In this document: positions 1 to 7,560 of the stretch, in pieces
Numbering within the stretch: position 1 is the first letter of the stretch
Layout: every line of letters starts with the position of its first letter
Origin: Telluria beijingensis
GTDB lineage: Bacteria; Pseudomonadota; Gammaproteobacteria; Burkholderiales; Burkholderiaceae_D
NCBI RefSeq assembly: GCF_030770395.1
Contig: NZ_CP132480.1
Span: forward strand, 2,668,855-2,732,854
Direction: 5' to 3'
DNA: 64,000 nt
The notes under the pieces: model-generated
The model's input: the letters and a program-made list of their open reading frames with translations, nothing else
The model's database searches: none
What the model was told of the DNA's origin: nothing
Translations under genes and position numbers: made by a program

Positions 1-477
1 CTGGCTCATGACCTGGTGCGCCAGGGTGGCCAGCACGAACTGCTCCTGCTCGCTCAAGCCCTGCGGCCGCGGCTTGTGGTCCAGCACGCACAAGGTGCCG
101 AGCGGGACGCCGTCGCGCGTCTTGAGCAGGGCGCCCGCATAGAAGCGCAGGCCCGATTCCCGCGTGACCAGCGGATTGCAGCGAAAGCGCGGATCCTCGC
201 GCGTATCGGGCACGATCATCTGCTGCTCCTCGAGCAGCGCGAAGCGGCAGATCGAATCGTCGAGCGGCATCTCGCGCGTGCCCAGTCCGATCTCGGACTT
301 GAACCACTGGCGTCCGCGCGCGATCAGGTTGACGGCGGCGATCGGCGCGGCCAGCAACTGGCCGACCAGGCGCACGACGTCGTCGAACGAGCGCTCGGGC
401 GGCGTGTCGAGGATGCCGTAGGAGTCGAGGACGGCGAGGCGCGCTTCTTCGTCGAGGGTGGCGGTACTGGACGTCAT
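1..477 (-). CDS. GAF-domain signalling protein, N-terminal part (truncated by window edge)
   Basis: Reading from an ATG at 477 toward position 1 gives 159 codons without a stop, so the 3' end lies outside the window. The first residues (MTSSTATLDEEARLAVLDSY) followed by an ILDTPPE motif are typical of the start of soluble GAF-domain sensors that precede histidine-kinase or GGDEF outputs. The rest is a GAF fold, with blocks such as VNLIARGRQWFKS, DSICRFAL and LGTLCVLD. No signal peptide or membrane segment is seen, so it is probably cytosolic. The output domain is not in the window, so kinase and diguanylate cyclase are both possible. A TATAAT box lies about 50 bases upstream of the start. Confidence 0.75.
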   Translation of the reverse strand, partial: MTSSTATLDEEARLAVLDSYGILDTPPERSFDDVVRLVGQLLAAPIAAVNLIARGRQWFKSEIGLGTREMPLDDSICRFALLEEQQMIVPDTREDPRFRCNPLVTRESGLRFYAGALLKTRDGVPLGTLCVLDHKPRPQGLSEQEQFVLATLAHQVMSQ

Positions 478-528
478 GGATGATGGGAGCTTCAAAACGG
501 GCCGGTCGAACATGCCGGCGGGCCGTCA

Positions 529-534
529 ATTATA
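529..534 (-). promoter_or_regulatory. Possible -10 box of the GAF-domain gene
   Basis: A perfect TATAAT on the minus strand lies about 50 bases before the ATG at 477, in the 123-base gap between two minus-strand genes. No good -35 hexamer is seen at the usual spacing, so this is only a candidate. Confidence 0.3.
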
Positions 535-600
535 GAAACAAAGCCCGGGATGCTGCCGCACGGAACGTCCAGTAAAGCTTGCCATGCGTCCTGGAATCGC

Positions 601-900
601 TCAGGCGCCGAAGCGCCTGGCCCCGACCGCGATCCAGACCACGACGCACAAGGCCGACAGCGGCGTCAGGAAGACCATGGGCACCAGCAGGCCGGGCTGC
701 TGTCCCACCGCCCAGGCGCATCCCAGGTTGACCAGCGCCGGTAGTAGCAGGCGCAGCGCCGCATACCGGTTCAGGCGCGCGGCCTGTTCCGGCGCCGCCG
801 GGTAGTGCACGAAATTGAGCAGCTTGCGCCGTGGCGCGCAGTACAGCACGGCGGCCAGGACCAGGAATACCGCGGCCAGCAGCAGGAAGGGATGGGTCAT
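601..900 (-). CDS. Small inner-membrane protein, function unknown
   Basis: The 99-residue product starts at an ATG at 900 and looks like an integral membrane protein. It has hydrophobic stretches at about residues 5-21, 48-68 and 73-93, separated by short basic segments. I do not recognise a family. It lies 18 bases downstream of another small membrane protein gene on the same strand, and a third follows the same pattern further upstream. The three may be cotranscribed. No catalytic motif is visible. Confidence 0.6.
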   Translation of the reverse strand: MTHPFLLLAAVFLVLAAVLYCAPRRKLLNFVHYPAAPEQAARLNRYAALRLLLPALVNLGCAWAVGQQPGLLVPMVFLTPLSALCVVVWIAVGARRFGA

Positions 901-918
901 GCGGCGACCAGCCTTTCT

Positions 919-1161
919 TCAGTGCCGCGCCAGCTGATAGCAGCCGGTGGCAATGATGGCGATGATGAACCAGATGCCGATATAGCCGGACCACATCATG
1001 AATTTGCCTTCGCGGCTGCCCTCGCGCGCCAGCTTCGAATAATACTGCCAGGCGCAGCCGGGCTCGTAGGCATTGCGCTTGCGGTGCCTGTAGTCGATGA
1101 CCTGGTTGCCGACGCCTGCAATTAGCAGGTACACGGCGCAGATGATCCTGAAAGTGTCCAT
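919..1161 (-). CDS. Small membrane protein, function unknown
   Basis: From the ATG at 1161 the product is 80 residues (MDTFRIICAVYLLIAG...). A TTG at 1173 would add four residues, but the ATG start is preferred. It has an N-terminal hydrophobic helix (about 4-19) and a C-terminal one (about 55-76). Between them is a polar region rich in Arg, Lys and Tyr. It lies between two other small membrane protein genes with tight spacing (16 bases after the upstream stop). No family is recognised, and no function is proposed. Confidence 0.55.
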   Translation of the reverse strand: MDTFRIICAVYLLIAGVGNQVIDYRHRKRNAYEPGCAWQYYSKLAREGSREGKFMMWSGYIGIWFIIAIIATGCYQLARH

Positions 1162-1177
1162 GATGGTAAACAAGCGC

Positions 1178-1717
1178 TCAGGCCAGGCCGGGACGCAGCC
1201 GCCGCCACAGCGCCCGCGTCGCCATGTGCACCAGCCGGGAGACCAGCGCGATCACGGCCCCGAACATCGTCGGCAAGACCGGACCGGCGACGAGGCTCAT
1301 GGCCAGCACGAAGCCCAGCAGGTATTCCGCATGCCATAAGCGCACCACCAGCGCCAGCGCCAGCAGGCCAAAGAAGAGATAGTCGACCAGCGGGCTGCCG
1401 GCCGCGAACAAGGCCGCCAGCAGGCCGCCGTAGGCCAGCGCGCACAGGAAACCGGTGAGCGGGGCCGGCTTGAGCGGCCGGCCTTCGCTGGCCGCCAACC
1501 GTGCGCGGCGCTCGACCCGGCCGACGGTCCACCAGGTGAGCAGCGGCACAAGGAGCAGGCCCCACCAGTTGGAGACGGCAGGCAGGTCGGGATTGGCCAG
1601 CAGGTGATGCGCCACCACGCCACCATTCAGGTGTTCGCGCGCCAGCAGGCCCAGATGGACGCACAGCGCAAGAAAGGTCAGTAACAGGCGGCGACGGCTG
1701 GTGGAGGCGGCGTGCAT
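1178..1717 (-). CDS. Polytopic membrane protein, function unknown
   Basis: This 179-residue product has about five hydrophobic segments (around 8-26, 47-63, 87-107, 112-127 and 134-158). The loops between them are Arg-rich, and the C-terminus ends in a basic tail. This is the profile of a small inner-membrane protein. I do not recognise a family. It is the first gene of a probable three-gene run of small membrane proteins on the minus strand. The 115-base gap upstream separates it from the ABC transporter/YjbQ operon. Confidence 0.6.
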   Translation of the reverse strand: MHAASTSRRRLLLTFLALCVHLGLLAREHLNGGVVAHHLLANPDLPAVSNWWGLLLVPLLTWWTVGRVERRARLAASEGRPLKPAPLTGFLCALAYGGLLAALFAAGSPLVDYLFFGLLALALVVRLWHAEYLLGFVLAMSLVAGPVLPTMFGAVIALVSRLVHMATRALWRRLRPGLA

Positions 1718-1832
1718 GAGGATCCCGGGCTGGAGGTTAGTGAAAGCACAAGCGCCTCACACTACCAGAAGTCGCGGCGCCGATCCATGCCGGGAGCGGA
1801 TTCCATGCTGCCGACATAAGGTGCATATATTC

Positions 1833-2249
1833 CTACCCGCCGAGCACCGTGACCACCACGCACCGCCGGTGCGGCGCGGTACGGTGCTCCCACAGGTAGA
1901 TACCCTGCCAGGTGCCGAGCAGCAGCCGCCCTCCTCCCACCGGGACCGTCAGAGCGCTGCCGGTGAGCATGGCGCGGCCGTGGGCCGACATGTCGTCCGG
2001 CCCTTCGGCGTCGTGGCGGTAGGCCGGATCGCCATCCGGCGCCAGGCGCCCGATGATGGTCTCCAGGTCGCGCCGCACGTCGCCGTCGGCGTTCTCGGTC
2101 AGCAGCAACGAGCAGCTGGTGTGCTGCACGAAGACGTGGGCCAGGCCGCATTGCAGGTGCGAGGCCGCGACCACGGCGGCGACGTCGCGCGTGATGTCGC
2201 GCGTGCCGCGGCCCAGGGTGGAGAACTCGAGGATGGATTGGTGCGCCAT
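1833..2249 (-). CDS. YjbQ/UPF0047 family protein
   Basis: The product is 138 residues from the ATG at 2249, matching the usual length of the YjbQ (UPF0047) family. Family hallmarks are visible: VFVQHTSCSLLLTENAD near residues 39-55, a histidine-containing HDAEGPDDMSAH block near 79-90, and GTWQGIYLWEHR near 112-123. Some members show weak thiamine-phosphate synthase activity, but the physiological role is unsettled. It starts 8 bases after the ABC ATPase gene, so it is probably read through from the transport operon, although no functional link to amino-acid import is known. The longer frame running upstream is a shadow over the ATPase gene. Confidence 0.85.
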   Translation of the reverse strand: MAHQSILEFSTLGRGTRDITRDVAAVVAASHLQCGLAHVFVQHTSCSLLLTENADGDVRRDLETIIGRLAPDGDPAYRHDAEGPDDMSAHGRAMLTGSALTVPVGGGRLLLGTWQGIYLWEHRTAPHRRCVVVTVLGG

Positions 2250-2257
2250 GCCGCCGC

Positions 2258-2986
2258 CTAGTCCCGGCGGCGATCGGCCAGGAATTGCCGCGCGCGCGGG
2301 TGGCGCGGGTTGGCGAAGAATTCCTGCGGCGTCGCCTTTTCCAGGATCTTCCCTTCGGCCATGAACCAGATCCGGTCGGCCACGTCGCGCGCGAATCCCA
2401 TCTCGTGGGTCACGCAGACCATGGTCATGCCCTCGCCCGCCAGGCCGCGCATCACCTGCAGCACTTCGCCCACCATCTCGGGGTCGAGCGCGCTGGTCGG
2501 CTCGTCGAACAGCATGATCGGCGGACGCATCGCGAGCGCGCGGGCGATCGCCACCCGCTGCTGCTGGCCGCCCGACAGCGCGCTCGGGTAGGCGTCGACC
2601 TTGTGCGCCAGGCCGACCCGCTCCAGCAGCTCCATGGCATGTTCGCGCGCCTCGGCCTTGGTCGCGCGTTTCAGCTTGACCGGCGCCAGCGTGCAGTTTT
2701 CCAGCACCGTCAGGTGCGGGAACAGGTTGAAGCTCTGGAACACGAAGCCGATGCCGGCGCGCAGCGCATTGACGTCCGCCCCCTTGGCGTGGATGTCGCG
2801 GCCGTCGATCTCGATGCGGCCGCCGTCGATCTCTTCGAGCCGGTTCAGGGTGCGGATCAGGGTCGACTTGCCGGAACCGGATGGCCCGCACACCACCAGC
2901 ACCTCGTTCTTTTCCACGCGTTCGCTGACGTCCACCAGCGCGTGGTAGTCGCCGTAGTACTTGTTGACTTTATCGAGGACGATCAT
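2258..2986 (-). CDS. Polar amino-acid ABC transporter, ATP-binding subunit
   Basis: The 242-residue product is a complete ABC ATPase of the GlnQ/GltL/HisP type. Visible motifs are Walker [10 protein letters not shown] (about 34-42), the Q-loop in [17 protein letters not shown], the signature LSGGQQQR, Walker [15 protein letters not shown] and the switch histidine in [11 protein letters not shown]. It should energise import through the two permeases encoded immediately upstream (13-base gap) with the periplasmic binding protein at the head of the operon. The order binding protein-permease-permease-ATPase matches gltIJKL/aatJQMP operons. The substrate, glutamate/aspartate or another polar amino acid, cannot be fixed from sequence alone. 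Confidence 0.93.
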   Translation of the reverse strand: MIVLDKVNKYYGDYHALVDVSERVEKNEVLVVCGPSGSGKSTLIRTLNRLEEIDGGRIEIDGRDIHAKGADVNALRAGIGFVFQSFNLFPHLTVLENCTLAPVKLKRATKAEAREHAMELLERVGLAHKVDAYPSALSGGQQQRVAIARALAMRPPIMLFDEPTSALDPEMVGEVLQVMRGLAGEGMTMVCVTHEMGFARDVADRIWFMAEGKILEKATPQEFFANPRHPRARQFLADRRRD

Positions 2987-2999
2987 CGTTGATTAGCTT

Positions 3000-3692
3000 T
3001 CATGACGCTTGCGCGCTGCGCCGCTGCAGGCGCCGCTCGAGCAGGAAGGCCAGGCGGGACAGGCCGAAACACAGGATGAAATAGGTCAGCGCCAGGATCA
3101 GGTACACCTCCACCGCCTGGGTGAACACCAGGGTATTGATCTGGGTGGCGATGAACGACACCTCGGACAGGCCGATGATGTAGCCGAGCGAGGTCGCCTT
3201 GATGGTCGAAACCAGCTGGTTGACGATCGACGGCAGGCCGTGGCGCAGGGTCTGCGGCAGCACCACGTGGCGCAGCGCGGCCCCGTAGCCCAGCCCCAGC
3301 GAACGGGCGCTTTCCAGCTGGCCCTTGGGCAGCGCGCGGATGCCGGCGGCCACGATCTCGGCCAGGTAGATGCTGTCGAACACCACCAGCACGATCAGCA
3401 TCGTGCTCGCCTGCGAGGTCTTGACGCCGGTGAGCGCCGGCAGGAAGAAGTAGACCCAGAACAGCACCAGCAGCAGCGGCACCGCGCGCACCACCTGCAC
3501 CAGCGCGGCCACCGGCAGGCTGATGGCGCGGTAAGGACTGACGCGCGCGATCCCCAGCAACAGGCCGAGCGGCAGCGCCAGCACCAGCGCGGCGCCGGAC
3601 AGCAGGACCGTGAGCGCCAGGCCGCCCAGAGGGCCTTCGGGGTATTGGCCGACCAGGAAGTACAGCCAGTAGGTGTCGATCAGTTCGAGCAT
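3000..3692 (-). CDS. Polar amino-acid ABC transporter permease (GltK/HisM type)
   Basis: This 230-residue inner-membrane permease belongs to the HisM/GltK family. It has several hydrophobic helices and the cytoplasmic EAA loop (QLESARSLGLGYGAALRHVV), which docks on the ATPase. It starts at an ATG at 3692, 18 bases after the other permease, and ends 13 bases before the ATPase gene, so the three are coupled in one operon. The two permeases probably form a heterodimeric pore. Confidence 0.92.
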   Translation of the reverse strand: MLELIDTYWLYFLVGQYPEGPLGGLALTVLLSGAALVLALPLGLLLGIARVSPYRAISLPVAALVQVVRAVPLLLVLFWVYFFLPALTGVKTSQASTMLIVLVVFDSIYLAEIVAAGIRALPKGQLESARSLGLGYGAALRHVVLPQTLRHGLPSIVNQLVSTIKATSLGYIIGLSEVSFIATQINTLVFTQAVEVYLILALTYFILCFGLSRLAFLLERRLQRRSAQAS

Positions 3693-3710
3693 CGCGGGTA
3701 TCCCTGGACG

Positions 3711-4403
3711 TCAGGCCGTGCGCACCGGATAGCGGCGCTGGAACAGGTGGGCGGCGGCCGAGATCAGGAGCGATACCGTCAGGTAGGCCAGCGTGGCGAA
3801 GGTGAACGCCTCCAGGCTGCGAAAGCTCGCCGTCTCCACGCGCGCGGCCTGGTACATCAGTTCGGCGGCGCCGATCACGGTGGCCACGCTGCTGTCTTTC
3901 CACAGGTTGACGGTCTGCGACAGGAGCGGCGGCACCGAGGCGCGCAGCGCCTGCGGCAGCAACACCAGGCGCACCGCGGCGACACGTCCCAGGCCGAGCG
4001 AACGGGCGGCCTCGAGCTGGGTGGCGGGCACCGCGCGGATGCCGCTGCGGATGTCCTCGGCCATGTGCACGCCGGCGTACAGGCTAAGTGCGATGACGGC
4101 GCACACCACTTCGGGATTGTTCGCGTACAGAACTTCGCGCAGGCTTTCAGGCAGCAGTTCGGGAAAGGCGAAGTACCAGAACAGCAGGTGGGCCAGCAGC
4201 GGCACGTTGCGGATCGCCTCGACCAGCGTCGCGCCGATGGCGCGCGGCAGCGCGAAGCTCGACGTGCGCATCACCGCCAGCAGCGCGCCGAAGGGCAGCG
4301 CGAAGGCGAAGCTGACGATCGTCAGCTGGATCGACAGCACGAGGCCCTGCACCAGCCAGTCATGGTACTGGCCGGACTGCAGGATGGTTGGATCGAAGAA
4401 CAA
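3711..4403 (-). CDS. Polar amino-acid ABC transporter permease (GltJ/HisQ type)
   Basis: This is the second permease, also 230 residues, with the EAA loop QLEAARSLGLGRVAAVRLVL and multiple membrane helices. The likely start is a TTG at 4403, nine bases after the binding-protein stop. No in-frame ATG occurs early enough to keep the first membrane helix, and no strong Shine-Dalgarno is visible, so translation may depend on coupling to the upstream gene. It pairs with the downstream permease to form the channel. Confidence 0.9.
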   Translation of the reverse strand: MFFDPTILQSGQYHDWLVQGLVLSIQLTIVSFAFALPFGALLAVMRTSSFALPRAIGATLVEAIRNVPLLAHLLFWYFAFPELLPESLREVLYANNPEVVCAVIALSLYAGVHMAEDIRSGIRAVPATQLEAARSLGLGRVAAVRLVLLPQALRASVPPLLSQTVNLWKDSSVATVIGAAELMYQAARVETASFRSLEAFTFATLAYLTVSLLISAAAHLFQRRYPVRTA

Positions 4404-4412
4404 GGTTCAGAC

Positions 4413-5243
4413 TCAGATCTGGTCGGTGTGGATCGTGAAGCTGCGTTTCGCGAAGTTGGTGCGGGTGCCGGGGCCATACCATTTATTGAACAGCCGTTCG
4501 GCGGCGCCGCTGCTTTCCAGCTCGCGCAGGGTCTGGTCGACCACCGCCTTCAAGCCCTTCTCGCCCTTGCGCAGGCCGAGCGCCATTGGCTCGTTGCCGA
4601 TCGACTGCGGCAGGATCGTGAAGCCCTTCGCGGCGGGGCCCAGCTTGCCGTAGTCGGACAGCAGCGAGGATTCGTCGTTGACGTAGGCGATGCCTTTACC
4701 CTGGCGCAGCGCCTGGAATGCCTGCTGGGTGTTCTCGAAGGTCACCACTTCGACCGTGGGGACGGCCTTGCGGATATTCGTTTCCTGGGTGCCGCCGCGC
4801 GCCGTCACCACCTTCTTGCCGGCCAGTTGCGGCAGGCTGGTGATGCCGCTGGCGGTACGCACCATGACCTTGGATCCGGTCACGAAATGGGTCAGCCCGA
4901 AGTCGATCTGCGACTCGCGTTCCTTGTTATGCGTGAGCGAGGCGGCCAGGATGTCGACGTGACCCTGCTGCAGCTCAGGAATGCGGGCCGCGACCGAGAT
5001 CTGCTTGAACACTGGCTTGACGCCCAGCTTCTTCGCGACCGCGTGCGCGATGTCGATCTCGTAGCCGACCAGCTGGCGCGTCTTGGGCTCGATGAAGCTG
5101 TTGGGTTCATCGGTGCCGAGCACGCCGAACACGATCTGTCCCTTCTTCCTGATGTCGGCCAGCTGGTCGGCATGGGCCAGGCCGGCGCCGGCGAAGGCGG
5201 CCAGGGCGAAAGTGCTGAGGATGAGGTGGCGGCGGTTGAACAT
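4413..5243 (-). CDS. Periplasmic amino-acid-binding protein (SBP_bac_3 family)
   Basis: From the ATG at 5243, with GGAG six bases upstream, the product is 276 residues. It has a cleavable signal peptide (about 1-25, ending AHA) and a family 3 solute-binding fold: GYEIDIAHAVAKKLG, the DILAASLTHNKERESQIDFG ligand-binding segment and KKVVTARGGTQE. It is the specificity component of the importer encoded downstream. A longer in-frame reading upstream to 6224 is antisense to the exonuclease III gene and is rejected. The AT-rich 189-base divergent gap to xthA should hold the operon promoter, but no confident hexamers were found. Confidence 0.92.
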   Translation of the reverse strand: MFNRRHLILSTFALAAFAGAGLAHADQLADIRKKGQIVFGVLGTDEPNSFIEPKTRQLVGYEIDIAHAVAKKLGVKPVFKQISVAARIPELQQGHVDILAASLTHNKERESQIDFGLTHFVTGSKVMVRTASGITSLPQLAGKKVVTARGGTQETNIRKAVPTVEVVTFENTQQAFQALRQGKGIAYVNDESSLLSDYGKLGPAAKGFTILPQSIGNEPMALGLRKGEKGLKAVVDQTLRELESSGAAERLFNKWYGPGTRTNFAKRSFTIHTDQI

Positions 5244-5432
5244 GCAGGCTCCGGCTACGATGGCGATTGCGCGAGTATAGAGCAAACGCTTATATCGAAA
5301 AACGACTAATTTACCATATGGAAATGCCGAAAAACTCATATAGGCAGGCAAACCGCCGCCCGCCAGCGCCATAGCCGTGCGCCTGTTCCTGCAAATTGTT
5401 GTCATAATGACTCGAACCCGATCGGAGAAGCC

Positions 5433-6218
5433 ATGCTCGTCGTAACCTACAATGTCAACAGCATCAATAGCCGGCTGGACGCCCTCGTCCAGTACCTCGG
5501 CGAGCGCGCGCCCGACGTCGTCTGCCTGCAGGAACTCAAGGCGCCGCAAGAGAAATTCCCCTTGCAGGCGATCCAGGACGCCGGCTACCACGCCATCTGG
5601 CATGGCCAGAAAAGCTGGAACGGCGTCGCGATCCTGACCCGCGAGCCCGCGCAGGAAGTGCAGCGCGGCCTGCCGGGCGACGAGAACGACGAACAAAGCC
5701 GCTACATCGAGGCGGTCTACAAGGGCATCCTGGTCGCCGGCCTGTATCTGCCGAACGGGAATCCGGCGCCCGGCCCCAAGTTCGACTACAAGCTGGCCTG
5801 GATGGAGCGCCTGCGCCTGCGCGGACTCGAACTGCTGGCGCAGGGCATACCGGCCGTGCTGGCGGGCGACTTCAACGTCATCCCCACCGCGCGCGACGTC
5901 TACAAGCCCGAACGCTGGGTCGACGACGCCCTGTTCCGCCCCGAGACCCGCGCCGCCTTCGAGCGCCTGATCGAACAGGGCTGGCTCGATTCGCTGCGCG
6001 CCGTGCATCCGGACGCGACGATCTACACGTTCTGGGATTACTTCCGCAACGCTTTCGGGCGCGACGCCGGCATCCGCATCGACCACCTGCTGCTCAGCCC
6101 CAGGCTGCAGCCGGCGCTGAAGGACGCCGGGGTCGACAAGTTCGTGCGAGCCCGCGAGAAGCCGAGCGACCATGCGCCGACCTGGGTCGAACTCGACCTG
6201 GCCCGGATCGCGCCCTGA
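5433..6218 (+). CDS. xthA: Exodeoxyribonuclease III
   Basis: This 261-residue Mg-dependent exonuclease/AP endonuclease acts in base excision repair. The motifs of the exo-endo-phosphatase fold are all present: TYNVNSINSR at the N-terminus, the metal-binding Glu in CLQELKAPQ (about 32-40), the NGVAIL block, AGDFNVIPT with the catalytic Asp/Asn pair, and the C-terminal SDHAP with the catalytic Asp-His. Length fits the family. The ATG at 5433 follows GGAGAA at good spacing. It is divergent from the ABC operon and stands alone. Confidence 0.95.
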   Translation: MLVVTYNVNSINSRLDALVQYLGERAPDVVCLQELKAPQEKFPLQAIQDAGYHAIWHGQKSWNGVAILTREPAQEVQRGLPGDENDEQSRYIEAVYKGILVAGLYLPNGNPAPGPKFDYKLAWMERLRLRGLELLAQGIPAVLAGDFNVIPTARDVYKPERWVDDALFRPETRAAFERLIEQGWLDSLRAVHPDATIYTFWDYFRNAFGRDAGIRIDHLLLSPRLQPALKDAGVDKFVRAREKPSDHAPTWVELDLARIAP

Positions 6219-6279
6219 ACCCATTTAACTGCGGCCGCGCACGACGCCGCGCCGCCACCCACCTCACAAGGAGCATTTC

Positions 6280-6855
6280 ATGAAACGACTACTCATCCTC
6301 GCCGCCGTCCTGGCCCTGCCACTGGGCGCCCAGGCCGTCTCGATGCCGGGCTTCTGCGCCAAGGGCATCGGCAGCGCCGAAGCCAAGGTCTGCGCCGCGC
6401 CAGGCTCGGCCGAATCCGAAGGCCTGGTGTTCGCCATGTACCGCGCGGCGCTGGAAAAGCTCGACGCCGGCGCCAGCAAGGAACTGCAGGAACAGCACAC
6501 CGCATGGTGGGAAGGCGTCAAGAAGTGCGCCGACGCGCCCAACCTGAATGCCTGCATCGACAATGCCTACGGCAGCCGCGCGCTGCAGCTGCAGTCGCGC
6601 TACAAGGTCGCCAAGACCACCGGCCCGGTCGCGTTCACCTGCGGCGACAAGGGCAAGTTCAGCGCCACCTTCCTCGAGACCACGCCGGCCTCGATGGTCA
6701 TCGAGCGCAACAAGCAGCACCTGCTGCTGCGTGGCGAGAGGATGGCCAGCGGCATCGCCTACCGCAATCGCGGCGAAGAGTTTCGCGAACACCAGGGCAA
6801 GGTCACCATCAAATGGGGCGCCGATATCAAGGAAGTGAGCTGCAAGAAGTCGTAA
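6280..6855 (+). CDS. Secreted LprI-like/MliC-like protein (possible lysozyme inhibitor)
   Basis: This 191-residue exported protein starts after AAGGAG and has a signal peptide (1-19, ending AQA). Residues about 25-110 resemble the LprI-type module, with spaced cysteines, HTAWWEGVKKC and a C-terminal Tyr/Arg/Leu pattern. Residues about 118-189 resemble the MliC lysozyme-inhibitor fold: FTCGDKGKFSATF at its start, an SGIAYRNRGEEFREHQGKV core and a closing cysteine near the end. Such proteins are thought to protect peptidoglycan from host or competitor lysozymes in the periplasm. The fusion is inferred from motif reading only. A strong terminator follows. Confidence 0.75.
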   Translation: MKRLLILAAVLALPLGAQAVSMPGFCAKGIGSAEAKVCAAPGSAESEGLVFAMYRAALEKLDAGASKELQEQHTAWWEGVKKCADAPNLNACIDNAYGSRALQLQSRYKVAKTTGPVAFTCGDKGKFSATFLETTPASMVIERNKQHLLLRGERMASGIAYRNRGEEFREHQGKVTIKWGADIKEVSCKKS

Positions 6856-6876
6856 GCCGCATGCCGGCTATGCCGC

Positions 6877-6918
6877 AACAGGCGAACATGCGCTAAGCTG
6901 TTCGCCTGTTTTTCTTTC
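6877..6918 (+). terminator. Rho-independent terminator after the LprI/MliC gene
   Basis: A perfect 12-base stem (6877-6888 with 6899-6910) with a 10-base loop is followed by a TTTCTTTC run. It lies 21 bases after the stop of the upstream gene, and its T-run ends only about 12 bases before the ATG of the LysE-family gene. Confidence 0.85.
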
Positions 6919-6929
6919 AGCTTTCCAGC

Positions 6930-7556
6930 ATGCTCTCGCCCGAACAACTCTTTGGCTTTCTCGCCGCCGCCGTCCTGATCACCCTGTCCCCGGGGCCCGA
7001 CAACCTGATGGTGCTCAGCACCGGCATCGCCAAGGGCCGCGCGCGCGGCATCGCCTTCGGGCTCGGGTGCGCCATGGGATGCCTGAGCCATACCCTGCTG
7101 GCGGTGATCGGCGTCAGCGCGCTGATCGCGGCCTCGCCGGCCGCCTTCACCGCGCTCAAGGTGGCGGGCGGCCTGTACCTGATCTGGATGGGATGGGGCG
7201 CGATCCGAAGCCGCGGTGGCGCCCGTGTCGATGCGGCAGGCGCGCCGGACGAACCGGCGCGCCGACTGTTCGTCAAGGGACTGGTGGCGGCCGCCATCAA
7301 TCCGAAGGTGGTGCTGTTCTTCCTGTCCTTCCTGCCGCAATTCGTCGTGGCCGCACGCGGCGACGCCAACCTGCAGATCGGCCTGCTGGGCATCGTGTTC
7401 ACCCTGCAGGCGGCCGTGATCTTCGGCGCGCTCGGCTATTTTTCGGGCACGATCGGCGGGTGGCTCAACCGCACCCCCACGGCCGGCATGTGGCTGGACC
7501 GGATCGCGGGAGCGGTGTTCATCGGCTTGGGCTTGCGCCTGATCGTGGCGCGCTGA
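6930..7556 (+). CDS. LysE/RhtB-family amino-acid exporter
   Basis: This 208-residue inner-membrane protein belongs to the LysE/RhtB superfamily. The N-terminal PEQLFGFLAAAVLITLSPGP region with PGPDNL is the family signature. A conserved INPKVVLFFLSFLPQFV block lies in the middle, and about six hydrophobic helices are visible. Members export amino acids or related metabolites by proton exchange; the substrate here is unknown. The start matches family N-termini, yet no Shine-Dalgarno is seen and a terminator hairpin sits directly upstream, so how it is transcribed is unclear. It converges on the GH31 gene with a 4-base gap. Confidence 0.9.
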   Translation: MLSPEQLFGFLAAAVLITLSPGPDNLMVLSTGIAKGRARGIAFGLGCAMGCLSHTLLAVIGVSALIAASPAAFTALKVAGGLYLIWMGWGAIRSRGGARVDAAGAPDEPARRLFVKGLVAAAINPKVVLFFLSFLPQFVVAARGDANLQIGLLGIVFTLQAAVIFGALGYFSGTIGGWLNRTPTAGMWLDRIAGAVFIGLGLRLIVAR

Positions 7557-7560
7557 CCCA

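Noticed and set aside
1833-2891. 352-codon minus-strand frame joining YjbQ to an upstream segment
   Set aside because: The upstream part overlaps the ABC ATPase gene in another frame. Only the last 138 codons, from the ATG at 2249, match a family.
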